64,000 bases of DNA from positions 62,001 through 126,000 of the forward strand of contig MBPM02000065.1 in assembly GCA_001695595.3 (NCBI GenBank). Reading direction: 5' to 3'. Origin of the DNA: Plasmopara viticola (Eukaryota; Oomycota; Peronosporomycetes; Peronosporales; Peronosporaceae). The position numbers were made by a program, and so were the translations under genes. Each line of letters opens with the position of its first letter. The stretch's first letter is position 1. A model generated the notes under the pieces. It did not search any database, had not been told where the DNA came from, and worked only from the letters and a program-made list of their open reading frames with translations. Positions 35,301-47,089 of the stretch are shown here, in pieces.

Positions 35301-38272
35301 ATTGACTTGCTTGGTCCAACTTTCTTCAGTAAAAGCTACGCTAGAAGTGGCCTCCAGAAAATACTTATGGCGCGCAAAGCAGATGAGTGTATTAAACGGT
35401 GCCATGGGTCATATCGGTCAGGCAGTACCCATCCGAAAGTTTCTTCTTCTCTCGTCAACTTTTTTTACAAAAAGAGTAAGGTAACATTTCACACAGTATC
35501 GGCTAGTCGGTGGTAAGCGAATTTTGCCGCTTCTGACGCAGGCGCTAATTTAGTTCTATAGCTTAAGGTGTAGCCTTCACAGTTTCGTTTTTTGTTAAGG
35601 AAATGGAGCAGAGAGCGATTTTGTTGCAGAGGCTTATGAAAAAGCTGTATTAACATTTTTAGAGATAGCTCGGTCCTTCAGAATGACCTGGTCGACCGGC
35701 AGACTTCTTTGGTGCCTGTTTGGCTATCGCTTTCACCAAACTGGCTTTTTGTATAAAATTTAAAGAGTGATGGATGATGTGCAATTAAAAGTAGTCCAAA
35801 GGTTTTTTTTTGGGGGGGATGCAATAGACTGTTTTATAAAGCAAAGTCTTTGTGCTCAAGCTGGCTTCTCATTTAGATTAGTTGACAGAATGGTGGTTCC
35901 TGGTGGAAAAACGACACTCATTTTTGTATTTGTCACTTTTTTCTAGGAATGTGTTACTCGCTTGCAAAGCTTTGAATACCGCCTTTGAGTAGTTTATATT
36001 ACATAATGTTATTTACAGATTAAACGCTATCTCAAGCATCTCCAGTACCTGAGCTGCAACCAAAATTAGTCATTCGCTAAGAAAGGGTTTAAAGATGTCG
36101 TTGCGCTTGCCTACGAGCAAATAATATATTCAACTCAAGTTTGTACTTGCCCAGGCTTCATTTTAACAAATCCGTACGCACAGTGAGAGATAAATCATGA
36201 CTCACCAAAAACCAATGGTCTTACCTCGCCAATCGATTCAGGTCGTGCCGTTCTAAAAACGGCATGCTTAAGATGTGATCATACTTACTCAATGCAAGGA
36301 CAAGAAAAAACTTTGTGCAAACAAACGCATCGCCGATATTTAAGGTTAGATACGTCTAGCACCATTGCACTAGCCAATCAGACAGGAGGTATTCTGTTCT
36401 GTTTCTTCTCATGAGCATCAATTAGCTTTCTACGGCTAACGGCAGTCATTTGCCAACGTTCAAAATTTGCGATGCACTGAAGTCAACCAGGACTGAGAAA
36501 AACTTTTATAAGCTCGTACACTTGCGGATACAAATAGCAGTCCCCCGCTGATTACTTTTTCTTCGTGAGCTATCAAGGCCTCCGGCGACAAGTTTTATAG
36601 TGTTAATCAACCTCATACCCGTTATGTGAACGTAGTCCTCTCACCCTCTCGTGATCAGAGCGTCCATTGCTATGAAAATGCAGCTTTTTCTAGCACCCCT
36701 TCGAATCCCTTAGGTGAGACAAAAGCTTTCATCGTCGGCTTCCTTCGAGACAACCACGAATCATTTGTCATTGTTTGCTTTAAAACAGAAACATACGGTG
36801 CTTTGCTTGCCGACGCTTTGGTCCTTCAAGATTAGACCTGTTTCAGCAGACCCACGATTCAGTAGTTTGAAAAATTGTCGACTTAAGCCACCCTTAAACA
36901 ACGAGCCTGCCTATAGCCGTGTTTTTGAAATGTGATGAAATCACCCATCTTATGATATCGCGGCCACTTAATACATGAAAACGTAACCTGACATGGATCA
37001 ATCCTGGTGTGGATCTGAATTAGCCAGCATCTGCGTGATTATAAACTTAGTTCGTAGCAAAAGCCAATAATCGATTATAAAATATTCTTAGCGATACAAG
37101 TCCTGGATTTAATTCGAAAGCTATGTTTTTTTTTATGACAAAGCAATTAATTTTGGTGGGTTCCGAGACATTTGACCATGCTATTAGCTAAGCGATTTCC
37201 AGAAATATCAGATGCCAAGATACAGCGTAGCCCCTAAGGACTTTTTTATGAAGATTAATCACCAAGGACCTTTTCACTCACCCGCCTCGGATCGGTGATG
37301 TCAATTTCTCACTTTCGATTTCTCACGGTATAACTTAGAACTCTTTACTAATCAATGCGCTGCAGCGCCTGTTTTTCCAGACTTACAACAGCGAACTAAG
37401 ATCTTACACGAGAGACTTATCCTTGACTGTTTTGTCGGTAATTTTGCCACCGTGTCATTTTCCACAGTAGCGACGTCAATAACAAAGATTTCGAGTAAAG
37501 ACCTTTAATGAATTATACGTAGATACTCCATGAAAGTAGACAGTCGTCATTCCCGTTTGCGTGATTAAATTTCGTGTTAAATTGTGCAATCAATCTCGTC
37601 TTCTAGCACGGTCACAAATGTTTCGTCTCCTTCGAGCGACATTGCCTTATCTGAAGCAAATTACTTGGTAAGATTGTGCTTTTTGCAATATATGTGGGTC
37701 TTCCAAACGGCTTGCGACATGCTAATCTATAGGTCTAATCCAACGAGACAAATAAGCGCGGGGAAGGAACTAGGAGGTACGAGGTAAGGCAAGTAGAACC
37801 GACCAGTCGGTCGACTCCATGGTCACCAAAAGCCCTAATTATGTGTTTTCTATGAAATCGCTAATTTGTTAGAGATCTAAGCTGCACTTTTTGTTTTAGT
37901 ACACATCTATTGCTTTATACAGTAGCTTGCGTGACGATATAGGTGATTGTATACATCAGCTGGAATTATTTTTTCTCCACCAACTTTTTGACCTTCTTGT
38001 GTGATACACACAAAAATGCAGGTATATAAGGTGCCATCTCACACATAACGGGCTATTTATACATGTCTTAACTTGTAGATATTTGTATACAAACCTACGA
38101 ACGGCATATATCCTACCAAAGCACCTAGCAGGTGTACGAACCTCTTTCCTTCCAATTTTGTGCTGTGTGCTGCGCCATCTCCTTCAGCTCAGCAATTAAG
38201 TCTTCCGTTAAAGTCTTTTTATCTGTCCTGCTAAAGACCAATCTTCGCAGAATGTGCGCTCGTAGACGTCTT
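35301..38272. other. Gene-poor interval
   Basis: No gene, RNA or clear repeat is recognised in about 3 kb. Frames are short and broken, including 36626-36835 and 37584-37787. A T9-G8 homopolymer junction lies near 35801-35818. The DNA is AT-rich and probably decayed transposon sequence. Confidence 0.4.
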
Positions 38273-38881
38273 CTACACAACGGACGGCTTGCATTTCTGC
38301 TTGTGTGACACTTTCCAATCGTGTTTCTGACAATGAGCGCCACAGTACCGCACTTTCTTGCAGCGCGAGCACACGAGCACGGATAGTTCTTTGCATACGC
38401 AACAGCGTTGGGCCGCCTCGCGCTTGTCGATGAGCTCGTCGTTAATGCTGCATCAGCAATACCCAGTGAGAAACACATACGTTTGTGTATTACAACAATA
38501 AGGACAGAGATGAGAAATACCATACCCAAGTTTTTTCAAGTCCCGCCAAGTCTCCAACGGCTCAGCGCTTGACTGCGTGTGATACATGTCCTTAAAGCCT
38601 TTAAGAGTCAAGCCCCTATTCTCGTCACACTGAAAGTAGGACTGTATCTCCTTAATGTCCTCGTCTGTAAAGGGCTTGCCATTATTGCATATTTTGCTGA
38701 ATTCTCTAAGCTTGTCCAGCGACAGGCTTCTGTCCGTGGGCTTCTCCAGGAAAGAGATATATAGCCGAGTGAGCACTGCCTCAAAGTCGCGCGTTAAGTT
38801 TCCGTCCTTGCCCAAGAGTAGTGCGCGCACTTCGTTTTCCGACATATTCGTCTCTCCGCGAAAACCCTTTTTGGGAGACAT
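38273..38881 (-). CDS. EF-hand-like and MYND zinc-finger protein
   Basis: Two exons are inferred: 38881-38526 and 38447-38273, with a 78-nt GT-AG intron in matching phase, giving 176 residues. The N-terminal half is helical. It includes an EF-hand-like helix-loop-helix around residues 65-105 (DEDIKEIQSYFQCDENRGLTLKGF was seen as two helices around CDENRGLTL). The C-terminus is a complete MYND finger: C134-x2-C137, C145-x2-C148, C154, C158, H167 and C171. MYND domains bind proline-rich partner peptides, often in transcriptional or methyltransferase complexes, but no SET domain is present here. Start choice: ATG at 38881, with ATG 38845 as the alternative. It is divergent from the FYVE-domain gene, with 807 bp between starts. 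The partner and role are unknown. Confidence 0.75.
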
Positions 38882-38895
38882 GTATGCGCTGAAAT

Positions 38896-38939
38896 TAGAT
38901 GCTGACTGACGTGGAGATAGATGCTGACTGACGTGGAGA
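38896..38939 (-). promoter_or_regulatory. 22-bp exact tandem repeat with TGACGTGG core upstream of the MYND gene
   Basis: TAGATGCTGACTGACGTGG plus AGA occurs twice back to back, at 38896-38917 and 38918-38939. It lies 15-58 bp upstream of the inferred ATG at 38881. Each copy holds TGACGTGG (CCACGTCA on the gene strand), an ACGT-core sequence of the kind bound by bZIP factors. Function is inferred only from position and motif. The duplication may also be neutral 5' leader sequence. Confidence 0.35.
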
Positions 38940-39688
38940 CAAATCTCGAAATGCTGGCATCTAGCAAACGTAACGGATATTTCTGAGATTTGATGCCCTT
39001 TCAAATATACTCTAATCTCGATCGTTTTCCAAGATATAAATCTCGATTAAGCTGTGACATTTAATAAAGCATTTTAATTTTAATGCGCGCGGTGATTGGA
39101 TTAGCTACGATAAGGCGACAGTTGGGGCACAAATACACGTGGCGGTAAGATTCTGCACACTTATGGATTATTTCCGATACATTTTTTGTTGTTAACAAAC
39201 CAAGATGAAAGGCACTTGCAACTAGGGCCATACGTTACCGTGTCTTTGTTTCCATTTTGAAAAAGGAAATGGGTGAGAATCATATGCGTAGGTCCTCAGC
39301 TTCAACAGTCATATTTTTTGAATATTAAAGTTGCAGCGGATGCTGTTGATTGTAAAATCCATTGGCACTCTCATATGGCGTGGGGTAAGTAGTACACCAA
39401 TTATAGCGAGTGCCGCATCAAGTCAGCGTATAGTCTACCGTGCAACCAGCAGGGCTCCCCTCTCTTCCGCGCTCGCAGTTTCGAAATGCGGCGTAGTTAT
39501 TGGTCAAAAAACGATGTCTTGACTTTTCAGAGCGCACTTAGCCAGCATTCCGTCTCATAGCGTAGAGAAGTGGAGACGGAGAGAGACTGGCCAAGTGACT
39601 AGCTGTAGAAGAGCTACCAGCGCCGTGCTTACCAGCAATCCTGTGAACCTCGAGGTTTTGCCTTAGAAACTGCTACCTTCTTACCCCA
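38940..39688. other. Divergent intergenic region between MYND and FYVE genes
   Basis: This region holds the upstream sequences of both genes. A short ATG frame at 39331-39522 is probably not a gene. AGCATTCCGTC near 39543 loosely resembles an oomycete initiator-type element upstream of the FYVE gene, but the match is weak. Confidence 0.3.
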
Positions 39689-41524
39689 ATGGACGAGGAT
39701 AAGCGCCAAATTCCGCTCTCAGCGCGCTCCGGCGCTGCCAACAACAGTCTGGCGCTCTCTCGGCAGGTTGCGCATTTGGTCAGCAACGTCAGCAGTAATG
39801 TAAGCAGCCGATTACCAGTTATGGAGCGCTCCAGGCCGGTTAATTTTAGCCAGGTGTCCCTTATTGGCCCTTCTCCTGGCTTTGACGAGATGAGTCGTAA
39901 CTCGTCAGTTTCCTCGGTATCCTCTGCCTACTCCGCCTTATCGTCAGCTGCTTCGTCTTGCGGAGGGGCAGAACGATGGGCACCACAACACGCCTCTAAT
40001 TCGTGTAACTTGTGCCGCGAAAAATTCTCACTTCTTCGCCGCTCGCATCGCTGTCGACGCTGTGGCTATCTGTTTTGTGCAAAGTGCTCCAGGTTTAAGG
40101 CGGCGCTGACTGGACACACACACAAGTCAAGACTTTGTGAGACATGTTTTCCTAAAGTGCTATCCGGCAGTAAGCCTCCAATGAACGCCTTTGTGCACTC
40201 AAAGGCCTGGGTGCCGCGCGGTGTCTTTACGCATATGCTGAGCTACTTGAATCACGTAGATCTATCTCTTGCGTCCATGACGTGTCGGTTCTGGTACAAA
40301 AGAGCATTACTGGACATTACATGGCGTCCACTGTATATCAAGGAGTTTGGAGACGACGAGAGCAGTCCGCAGCGCGATTCTTTGGTAGCTTTCCAGCGTG
40401 AAGTACATGGCATTGGGTTTGAGAATCTGTCATGGTATAATAAGTTTGCTATACGATGGACGGCTCGTAAGGCTGCTGAGAAGAAAAAAAGTTTCTTGGT
40501 CATGTCCAGTTTGTTGGCGTCGCTCAAACTCAGCAAGTATGCAGCACTCTTTGAGGCTGAAGAAATTGACATTGAGTCACTGTGTCTGATGAATGCTGGC
40601 CACCTGCGTGATCTTGGCATTCCATTTGGTCCCCGCATGAAGTTACTGAATGCAGCTGCGTGTCTGGCTGATTTTAATGAAGACGATGATGATGAGCGTC
40701 CGTCACTGGAGTCCATGCCGATTACGCCCGTAGCGCGATTTAAACAGAAACGCGCTGAAATGAAACATTTTCGTGCCGGACTCGTGCGCCGCGTGCAACA
40801 ATCCGCTGTTCGCATTGCTATATTGACAAACGAGGGAGAGTTATGTAACGTTGGTTCTGGAATTATCATTCACGAAAATGGCCTCATAGCCACTGCGCGT
40901 CACTGCTTGCAGGGAGAGCAATTTGACTGCATTTACAGTGATGAGTATATGATTTTAGTTGCACCTACAGAGTCAACGTCGCTGCCGCCTCTATGGAAAT
41001 ATCATGCGCGTGTGATCCCCGAGTGTTGTAACGAAGATCTGGACTACGCCCTGCTTTGCCTAGATAGCGAGGTAATTTCGGATCCACCGAGTGGTTTATA
41101 TATCGGCGACGTGACTGACCGCACGATTGCGCGGAACTGGACAGTCACGAAGCTTCAGGGCACTTCTCGAACTACAATTGGAAAATTGCCGGCAGTGTGC
41201 ATTGGCAATTCAAACAACGTCGAGCCTGGCGACGAAATGTGGATGTTTGGGTATCCCAGCAGTGGCCACAACACCATCACAGTGCATCATGCAATTTGTT
41301 CTGGCACCGACTCTCAAGTATACGAGGGCGAGGAAGTTGACAAGGCGATGCTTCGCACAGCTGCGCAGCTGGACAACGGGTTCAGTGGTGGCGCTGCTGT
41401 GGACAAAAAAGGCCAATTAGTAGGATTGATCTCGTTCAGCGTTCTGCGGCAAGACCGTGTGCGTGCCATAAATATGGTCAAAGGAGCGATTGAATACGCC
41501 AAGCGCGAGTACAAGTTCTTATGA
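39689..41524 (+). CDS. FYVE / F-box / SAM / trypsin-like serine protease multidomain protein
   Basis: This is a single-exon gene of 611 residues. Residues 1-105 are Ser-rich and disordered. A FYVE zinc finger starts at C106 (CNLC, then RRSHRCRRCGYLFC, ending CETC), a variant lacking the second His of the usual RR/KHHCR patch. FYVE fingers bind PI3P on endosomes. An F-box-like segment covers about 175-220 (VPRGVFTHMLSYLNHVDLS), the part that links substrates to SCF ubiquitin ligases. A SAM-like domain covers about 268-330 (LLASLKLSKYAALFEAEEID). The C-terminus (about 368-605) is a trypsin-like fold with an apparently complete triad: H405 in TARHC, D452 in DLDYALL and S566 in GFSGG. The order suggests an endosome-tethered protease or a scaffold, which is inference. 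It starts at the first ATG and is convergent with the PACRG-like gene. Confidence 0.85.
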   Translation: MDEDKRQIPLSARSGAANNSLALSRQVAHLVSNVSSNVSSRLPVMERSRPVNFSQVSLIGPSPGFDEMSRNSSVSSVSSAYSALSSAASSCGGAERWAPQHASNSCNLCREKFSLLRRSHRCRRCGYLFCAKCSRFKAALTGHTHKSRLCETCFPKVLSGSKPPMNAFVHSKAWVPRGVFTHMLSYLNHVDLSLASMTCRFWYKRALLDITWRPLYIKEFGDDESSPQRDSLVAFQREVHGIGFENLSWYNKFAIRWTARKAAEKKKSFLVMSSLLASLKLSKYAALFEAEEIDIESLCLMNAGHLRDLGIPFGPRMKLLNAAACLADFNEDDDDERPSLESMPITPVARFKQKRAEMKHFRAGLVRRVQQSAVRIAILTNEGELCNVGSGIIIHENGLIATARHCLQGEQFDCIYSDEYMILVAPTESTSLPPLWKYHARVIPECCNEDLDYALLCLDSEVISDPPSGLYIGDVTDRTIARNWTVTKLQGTSRTTIGKLPAVCIGNSNNVEPGDEMWMFGYPSSGHNTITVHHAICSGTDSQVYEGEEVDKAMLRTAAQLDNGFSGGAAVDKKGQLVGLISFSVLRQDRVRAINMVKGAIEYAKREYKFL

Positions 41525-42170
41525 CAGACATCGCAATAAAGCTTCAGCTGGACCCAGTTTTAGACGCTGTGTAATTTCTCTCTAATTGTTCACACAGAAT
41601 TATAAATCATGTATAGGCTGTAGTTGTCGCAGAGCGTGTAGTGATGTTAGTTTTCAAAGATAGTGCTCTCTTTGAATGAAATATTTTTCGTTGGCTTCAT
41701 CAAGCGGAGTGTCTTTCGTGTATGATTTGATTGCTTGTGACACACATATATTATACCCCCTGCCCACTCTTTGGCGAATATACGATGGAAGCTAAACTAC
41801 AATCGTAGCATTGATCTCGGTTTAAGGACAAGGGATGCACAATAACGTATGTCTCGTGGCGTGTCCTCGTCTTGAGCAATTAATGCCTTTTGATCATTCG
41901 ACAAGCCCAAATATACGAAATATACAAAGAGAAACTTCTTCACGCGCACTGCAGGACCGCGTGATCAAGTTTTTTACACGTCGATTTGTTTTGCGACCTA
42001 TTGTCTTCAAGGAATTGAGCTAGATTTACATCATTATGCATACATTAAGGTAACTATAGCTCATCAATTAAAAATCCTATTCGACCCCTTAAACGGTTGG
42101 AAGTGCAATGCAAATTTCAAGCCATTGTAAAGGGAATCTTTGGCAACTCAGCTTTACCTATAACAGATGC
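41525..42170. other. Convergent intergenic region
   Basis: This lies between the stop codons of the FYVE-domain gene (+) and the PACRG-like gene (-) and must hold both 3' ends. AATAAA lies at 41536, shortly after the FYVE-gene stop. No other feature is visible. Confidence 0.4.
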
Positions 42171-43179
42171 TTACCGATTCGAAATGTACGTAGGAATTTT
42201 AGCGTGGATAATGGCAAGTGCCTCATTCCCGCCATTGTTTTCAAGAACGGCAAGCGTTTCTTCAACTTCAGCACGCAAGTGTTTGGTCGAAAGCTTGCGA
42301 TGGATCTGCTGCGCAAGCTTGGAAAGATGTGTATTCATCTCGCCCTCCATCAGGTCCGAGAGCACGCGAGTTGCCTCCAATGCCGTGATAAATGTGTCGT
42401 TATCCTTAGCCATTAAGGCTACTCGCAACGGTACAATGACCTGAGCGAGGATCGGAAGCGTTTTGTCACGAGCATGTTCGAGCTTCATCAATTCGCGAAA
42501 TGTGGCACGCGCAAGAAACACAAAAGGATGTTCGGTTTCCAAAAACCCTTCAATGCACGTGATAAGCAGCGGGTCAAACGACAAAGCTGGATCGATTGTA
42601 ATTTGAGAAAAAAAAAACTTCAAATCAACAAACACCGTATAAACAACTCACAATTTGGGTCCTTTGTCCACTGCAAAGAATTGCGAATGCTGCCATGATT
42701 TATACGGCATGGTATCGACCCGGAGTCATAAGCACTCGAAAAATTGCTGTGTTTTACAAAAAATTGCGTTAACCGCGATTCTAACTGAAATTAATTCCCG
42801 TGACAACTTACGTTTTGTGCTTTTTCTTTCCGGACGTGAATACTGGGGCTTGCTTGTGTTTGTGTAATTTTGTAGAAGGCAACGGAAACGCGCTCTTAAG
42901 AGCCGCTTCGGTCTGTGATTTTATAGCTGATGACTTTGTAGAGGACGAAATTGATGTGTGCTTAGATAAGTGTGTTTGCGAATGGTTGCATATGGTCGTG
43001 GTCGGCAAAGCTCGGGACTTGTCTCTGACAATGCCGGCTTGATTTCGAGTCGACTGCCTGCCACCATTGCTGTTATTACAGCGACTTGTACCGCTGTCCT
43101 TGCTTTTGCCATCACTCTGATCCGTTCTAGAGTTGTTGCCACGAGCTATTGCAGTCTTTGACGCTACTACTGGAGCCAT
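42171..43179 (-). CDS. PACRGL: PACRG-like protein (Parkin co-regulated gene family)
   Basis: Three exons are inferred: 43179-42812, 42746-42652 and 42586-42171, with two 65-nt GT-AG introns, giving 292 residues. The first ~120 residues are Ser/Thr/Lys-rich and disordered. From about residue 125 the protein follows the PACRGL family closely: SGSIPCRINHGSI, then LSFDPLLIT, EGFLETEHPF, and finally NNGGNEALAIIHAKIPTY at the C-terminus. The family adopts a helical-repeat fold. PACRG itself is an inner-junction protein of the doublet microtubule, and PACRGL is linked to cilia and flagella. Both splice sites restore family similarity across the junction, which is strong support. An intact copy suggests, by inference, that the organism still makes flagellate zoospores. 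Confidence 0.88.
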
Positions 43180-43698
43180 TTTGCTTCCGTGTCGTCGATA
43201 TTCGATTGAGAAGAATCATGATAGCAAAACGGCCAGTCATCGAGCTATACATAGCTGACGATCGATGTATCACTTTCAGAAAATGGCGCAATTCACTATT
43301 TGGTTGCGATTTTCGCTTGGAAATGCGTATGTATAGATTATTTGTACTTCCGTACCTTCTTATTATAAACGAGACAAACGTAGAGTATACACCTCCTCCG
43401 GCTCCTTTCCTTTGAAAATAAGGTTTTGAAACAGAGTCTCTCAGCACCTTGTGTAGAAGAAATGAGCAAGCATATATAACAACCTTCCACCGCTCGCTAT
43501 CCCTACGTATGCAATAGACTGCAGCTTATTATTTGTTTTCTTCAATATTTTTTTTTCTTTCCATCCTATATTATTCTGAGCATAGACCTTATTCTATCCA
43601 GTATTTTAACACTGATTGAGTGCTTGTCGTACACCAAAAGCTGCCATTTTCTCAAAAATTTAAGGATTTGACCCGATTTTTACAAAGAAGTATAGCTT

Positions 43699-43719
43699 GA
43701 TGTGACAGTCCGTCACATC
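43699..43719. repeat. Short palindrome, possible LTR edge
   Basis: GATGTGAC (43699-43706) pairs with GTCACATC (43712-43719) around AGTCC. TGTGAC...GTCACA at an element edge is common in LTRs, but I could not find a matching second end. Confidence 0.25.
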
Positions 43720-43840
43720 TTTTCCAAGTAAGACTTACGTTACATTAAATAAGCGAGGGGCGAGCGCTCGCCACCATTTTTGACCCTTACTCGAATAGTC
43801 GGTCTGGTCAATGCGGTGACAAAACCAGCAGCAAAAGAGA

Positions 43841-44416
43841 CTACCGATCGGCCAGGATAAAAAAAGGAGCTTCGGCTTTCACAAGTGTCTCTACAATTTG
43901 GATTGCCAAGGCTTCGGCTGCCTTAAAAACTCCTTTTGCCCTGAACAATTCGCCTTTTGGAAAATGACTCAGGAAAATAAAGCTTAGGAAAAGTCTTTCA
44001 CTGCACAGCAGTGGGGAATGCGCGCCTATCGTTTTCTCTCTCGCTAGGTGGTCCACAAACGCCTTCGCCTTCGGCCGAATAGCGTCGCGTGCACTTTGAC
44101 GAATATCTGCACTGGTTAGGTCTAGGAAGTAGCATCAGGCTGATGAAATGGTTATTTAAACCTTCTCATCGCTCGGAGGTATGCTCTTTATAGCGTTAGA
44201 CGTGACGTCGGGTTCATTGTCCATGCGAAAAGCCTTCTCCATTAGTACAAGGAAGTTCATGGTTTTCAGAGACGAAGAACCGACCTGGGACACCCTTTTT
44301 GGTGAAGTCGCCAAAATTGAGGGAAGAGGAGGCCGAAGAGGACCCTCGGACGCTATATGTCGATGGGTGTAGTGGCTGAAGTAACTACGCAGTAATAAGG
44401 GGCCATGTGCCGACAA
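43841..44416 (-). pseudogene. Unrecognised decayed gene fragment
   Basis: Two minus-strand frames follow each other. The first (44416-44156) contains SHYTHRHIASEGPLRPP. After a gap with stops the next, running to 43841, reads ADIRQSARDAIRPKAKAFVDH and ends EALAIQIVETLVKAEAPFF. Composition and helical character look coding, but stops and the frame change between them point to a broken gene. No family was recognised. Confidence 0.3.
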
Positions 44417-47089
44417 ATCGGTGTCTCGTGTGAAGACAATTCCTAAGAGCGGATACGATGAGGAAGAAGAGTAGACCAGTATAGTTCATGGCTTCGAGAA
44501 GTAAACTCATCAGGTTTGAGTGCCGCCAGATCTTTCTGGAGGCTGGCATCTACTATATAAAGTCATCGTAAAATGAGTCAGTGTTAAACTCAAGCTCACG
44601 ATAGTTATGCGCGAGCTTTCAGCACCGTATCGATATATGCTTAAGGATTTGACCCGGCGTCAAAAGGAAACTATACTCAAGGGTGGCATGCACCCGTTAT
44701 TGAGCTGCCCTTGAGTGATTTAAGCACTGGCACCGCTAAGGTTTAATCAAAGAATTATATTAAGGTTTCTTAGCCTTGTATGTGTGTAACAGCCCAAAAT
44801 CTATTCGGTGTTCAGGTTTGTGTGCTTGGAGCACAAAATACTCACTTGGTGGGTCGCAAGTACCTCCCCGTTATTACGGCTGTGGCATGATGACAAGCCA
44901 GACGTTAAACTCAGGCTCCAAGCACGGGCATGAAATCACTTTTAGTACGTGGCCAATCCACTGCAGCTTAGCTACAAAGCACTTGTGGCTTCTAATTCCA
45001 AATCACAACGGATACCGATGGAGCCGATATATCAGTACCCGCATATTCTATGAGGCGAGATAATCACACCACTTCACAAAACATTCTTGGAATTTTTGCT
45101 TTTGGCCACCCATTCTCGCCTTGCCATCAAAGTCGATCGAAGACACCAGCAATTTTTGAGTTGCTAATGCCCCCCAAATCTCAAGACTTATGTGAAACTA
45201 GTAGTCTTCAGGATCAAATAACCTCTTGAAAACACGTCGACATTATTCTCGGGAAGGTCAATGGTGTCTGCCAACCCATGCCTTTTCAAAGTATTAGAAG
45301 GTTCGATAAAAGTATGTTTTATGTGTTTAAAAATACGACTTGTCCCATTTTAGCAGTACGTTTTGCATCTGACAGTGCTTTATCATTTTTGACAAAAACA
45401 CTCTTTTGTCAATTTGAGGATTATGTTTATCGTGGACGGATATACTCACACCACTTGTCCTGCTGATTATAGTCAGCCGACTTTTCCTCTCAAGTCTTTA
45501 ATGTAAGGCCAACCTCCTTGCAAACACTTGATTGACTCCGTTCCTTACTCAGTAAGCATTTGAGCTTCAAAGAGCGGAACCTAGCCCGTACACACAAAAG
45601 CGCGCAATGTGTATAGAGGCCAAAAGTGCATTGCTGAGCAATGAAAAACTAATCGGCCTACAAATATGGTACATTACTGCACAAAGTATTCCCTGGAGCA
45701 CCATTGGACCTTTCTGTCTGACCTTCTGTCTGCAGATGGTCAGTTGCAGACATCACTAAACGAATCTCAATAGTTGGATCAGTGCTTGTCAGAATACAAC
45801 GGTAAGCTGAAAGTCCTTATTAAAAAATAATCTGTCCAGAGGACTATAATATTTAATCGCCGTAATTTAACGAGTTTTACTGACTGGGTAAAAAGCCAAA
45901 AAAAAGGATCTTACATATACGGCACACGAACACCACTTTGCCCGTACTAACATTAATCTTAGAAAAGCCAAAGATAACGTCGAGGCTCACGCCACTCTAA
46001 CAGTCCGCCGTTTTTAGCTCTACAATAAGCATTTGAGCCTCTGGCCGGTATCACAAATTCTCATATGGTTGATCGCTTGCCTTACTATGTGAGGCCGTCA
46101 ATTTGGTGTGAAGGTAAAAAAAAAGATTTTTTTACACATACTGAGGCACCATGTGTCTTTAAAAGTACAACTTATTTTAGGTCTTCATCGTCAAGAGTGA
46201 TAATCCGAGCAATATCGGCTAGAATCACGCGTAAAAGGTCTACCTACTCACAGCGAGTTGACTGCGTTCGCCGTTGAAAGGTAATTTCCTCGACGTTTGT
46301 GCGATAATAGTCGCTTCGACGGCTTAAGGTTGGCATCAGTTTGTATCTTTCTGGCGAATGCTTTTGTCAGAAAGTTTTGACTCTGCTTATGCGGTACAAC
46401 TCAAAATCTGTCCCTCTCAGATATGTATCAACAAGCATTTTGGGCAAGCTAGGCACGCAACGTTATATTCAGCGTATATCAAGAGTTATCTTGCCATTCT
46501 TTGCGACATGTGGAGCGTCGCCCTTATATATGAATTGTTCGAACAGGCTGCAAAAAATTGGACCCGGAAAAGTTACCATTGCGTACCTCAAGGCAACTGG
46601 CTTTAAGCGGGGCGCTCCATTTGGTAATCTGAAGCCGTCTAGACTGGAGCCTTCTTGAGCATGGCCGCCATTATCGGGTAAAAATAGCGCACAACCGACA
46701 AATTAGTCGAAAGCATCGCAAATGACGCTAAGAGATTTTATCTTGTCCGACGCAGAGAGGGCCAGAGCCTGCTGGTGACTTTTCGTTATACTATTGAAAA
46801 ATCTAAGTAATTTCTTCGTAGCCTCACATAATGTCCTACTTCGAATAACGCATAAAGTCTACGTAGGAACCGCGTAGCCAGCACATTCCTCATTCACTAA
46901 AATTGGCTAGTCCTAACCACTGACTCAAAAGCGGCTTTCAACTTTTTGATTCCCGTTTGAAACCCAACAATCATTGCAAAACCACTATAAAAGTCAGTTA
47001 GCGATTTTGTTGAACATCTTACTACAACCGTCTTCCAAGTGAGCATCATATACGCAGTCGGAAGGCGGCAGACGGAGAAAGAATTGGTT

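Larger units (their letters stand above)
43180..47089. other. Gene-poor interval with decayed coding fragments
   Basis: Apart from the minus-strand relic at 43841-44416 and a short palindrome at 43699-43719, no gene is recognised. TTAAGGATTTGACCC appears at about 43658 and again at about 44640, followed by similar but diverged sequence, so an old dispersed repeat is likely. The frames at 46065-46277 and 46341-46658 are unassigned. Confidence 0.4.

Noticed and set aside
38125..38529. 134-codon minus frame with Cys/Arg-rich sequence
   Set aside because: Out of frame with the MYND finger, which is read correctly only in the spliced model ending at 38273.
40252..40869. 205-codon minus-strand frame
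   Set aside because: Lies wholly inside the FYVE-domain gene and has no family features; an antisense shadow.
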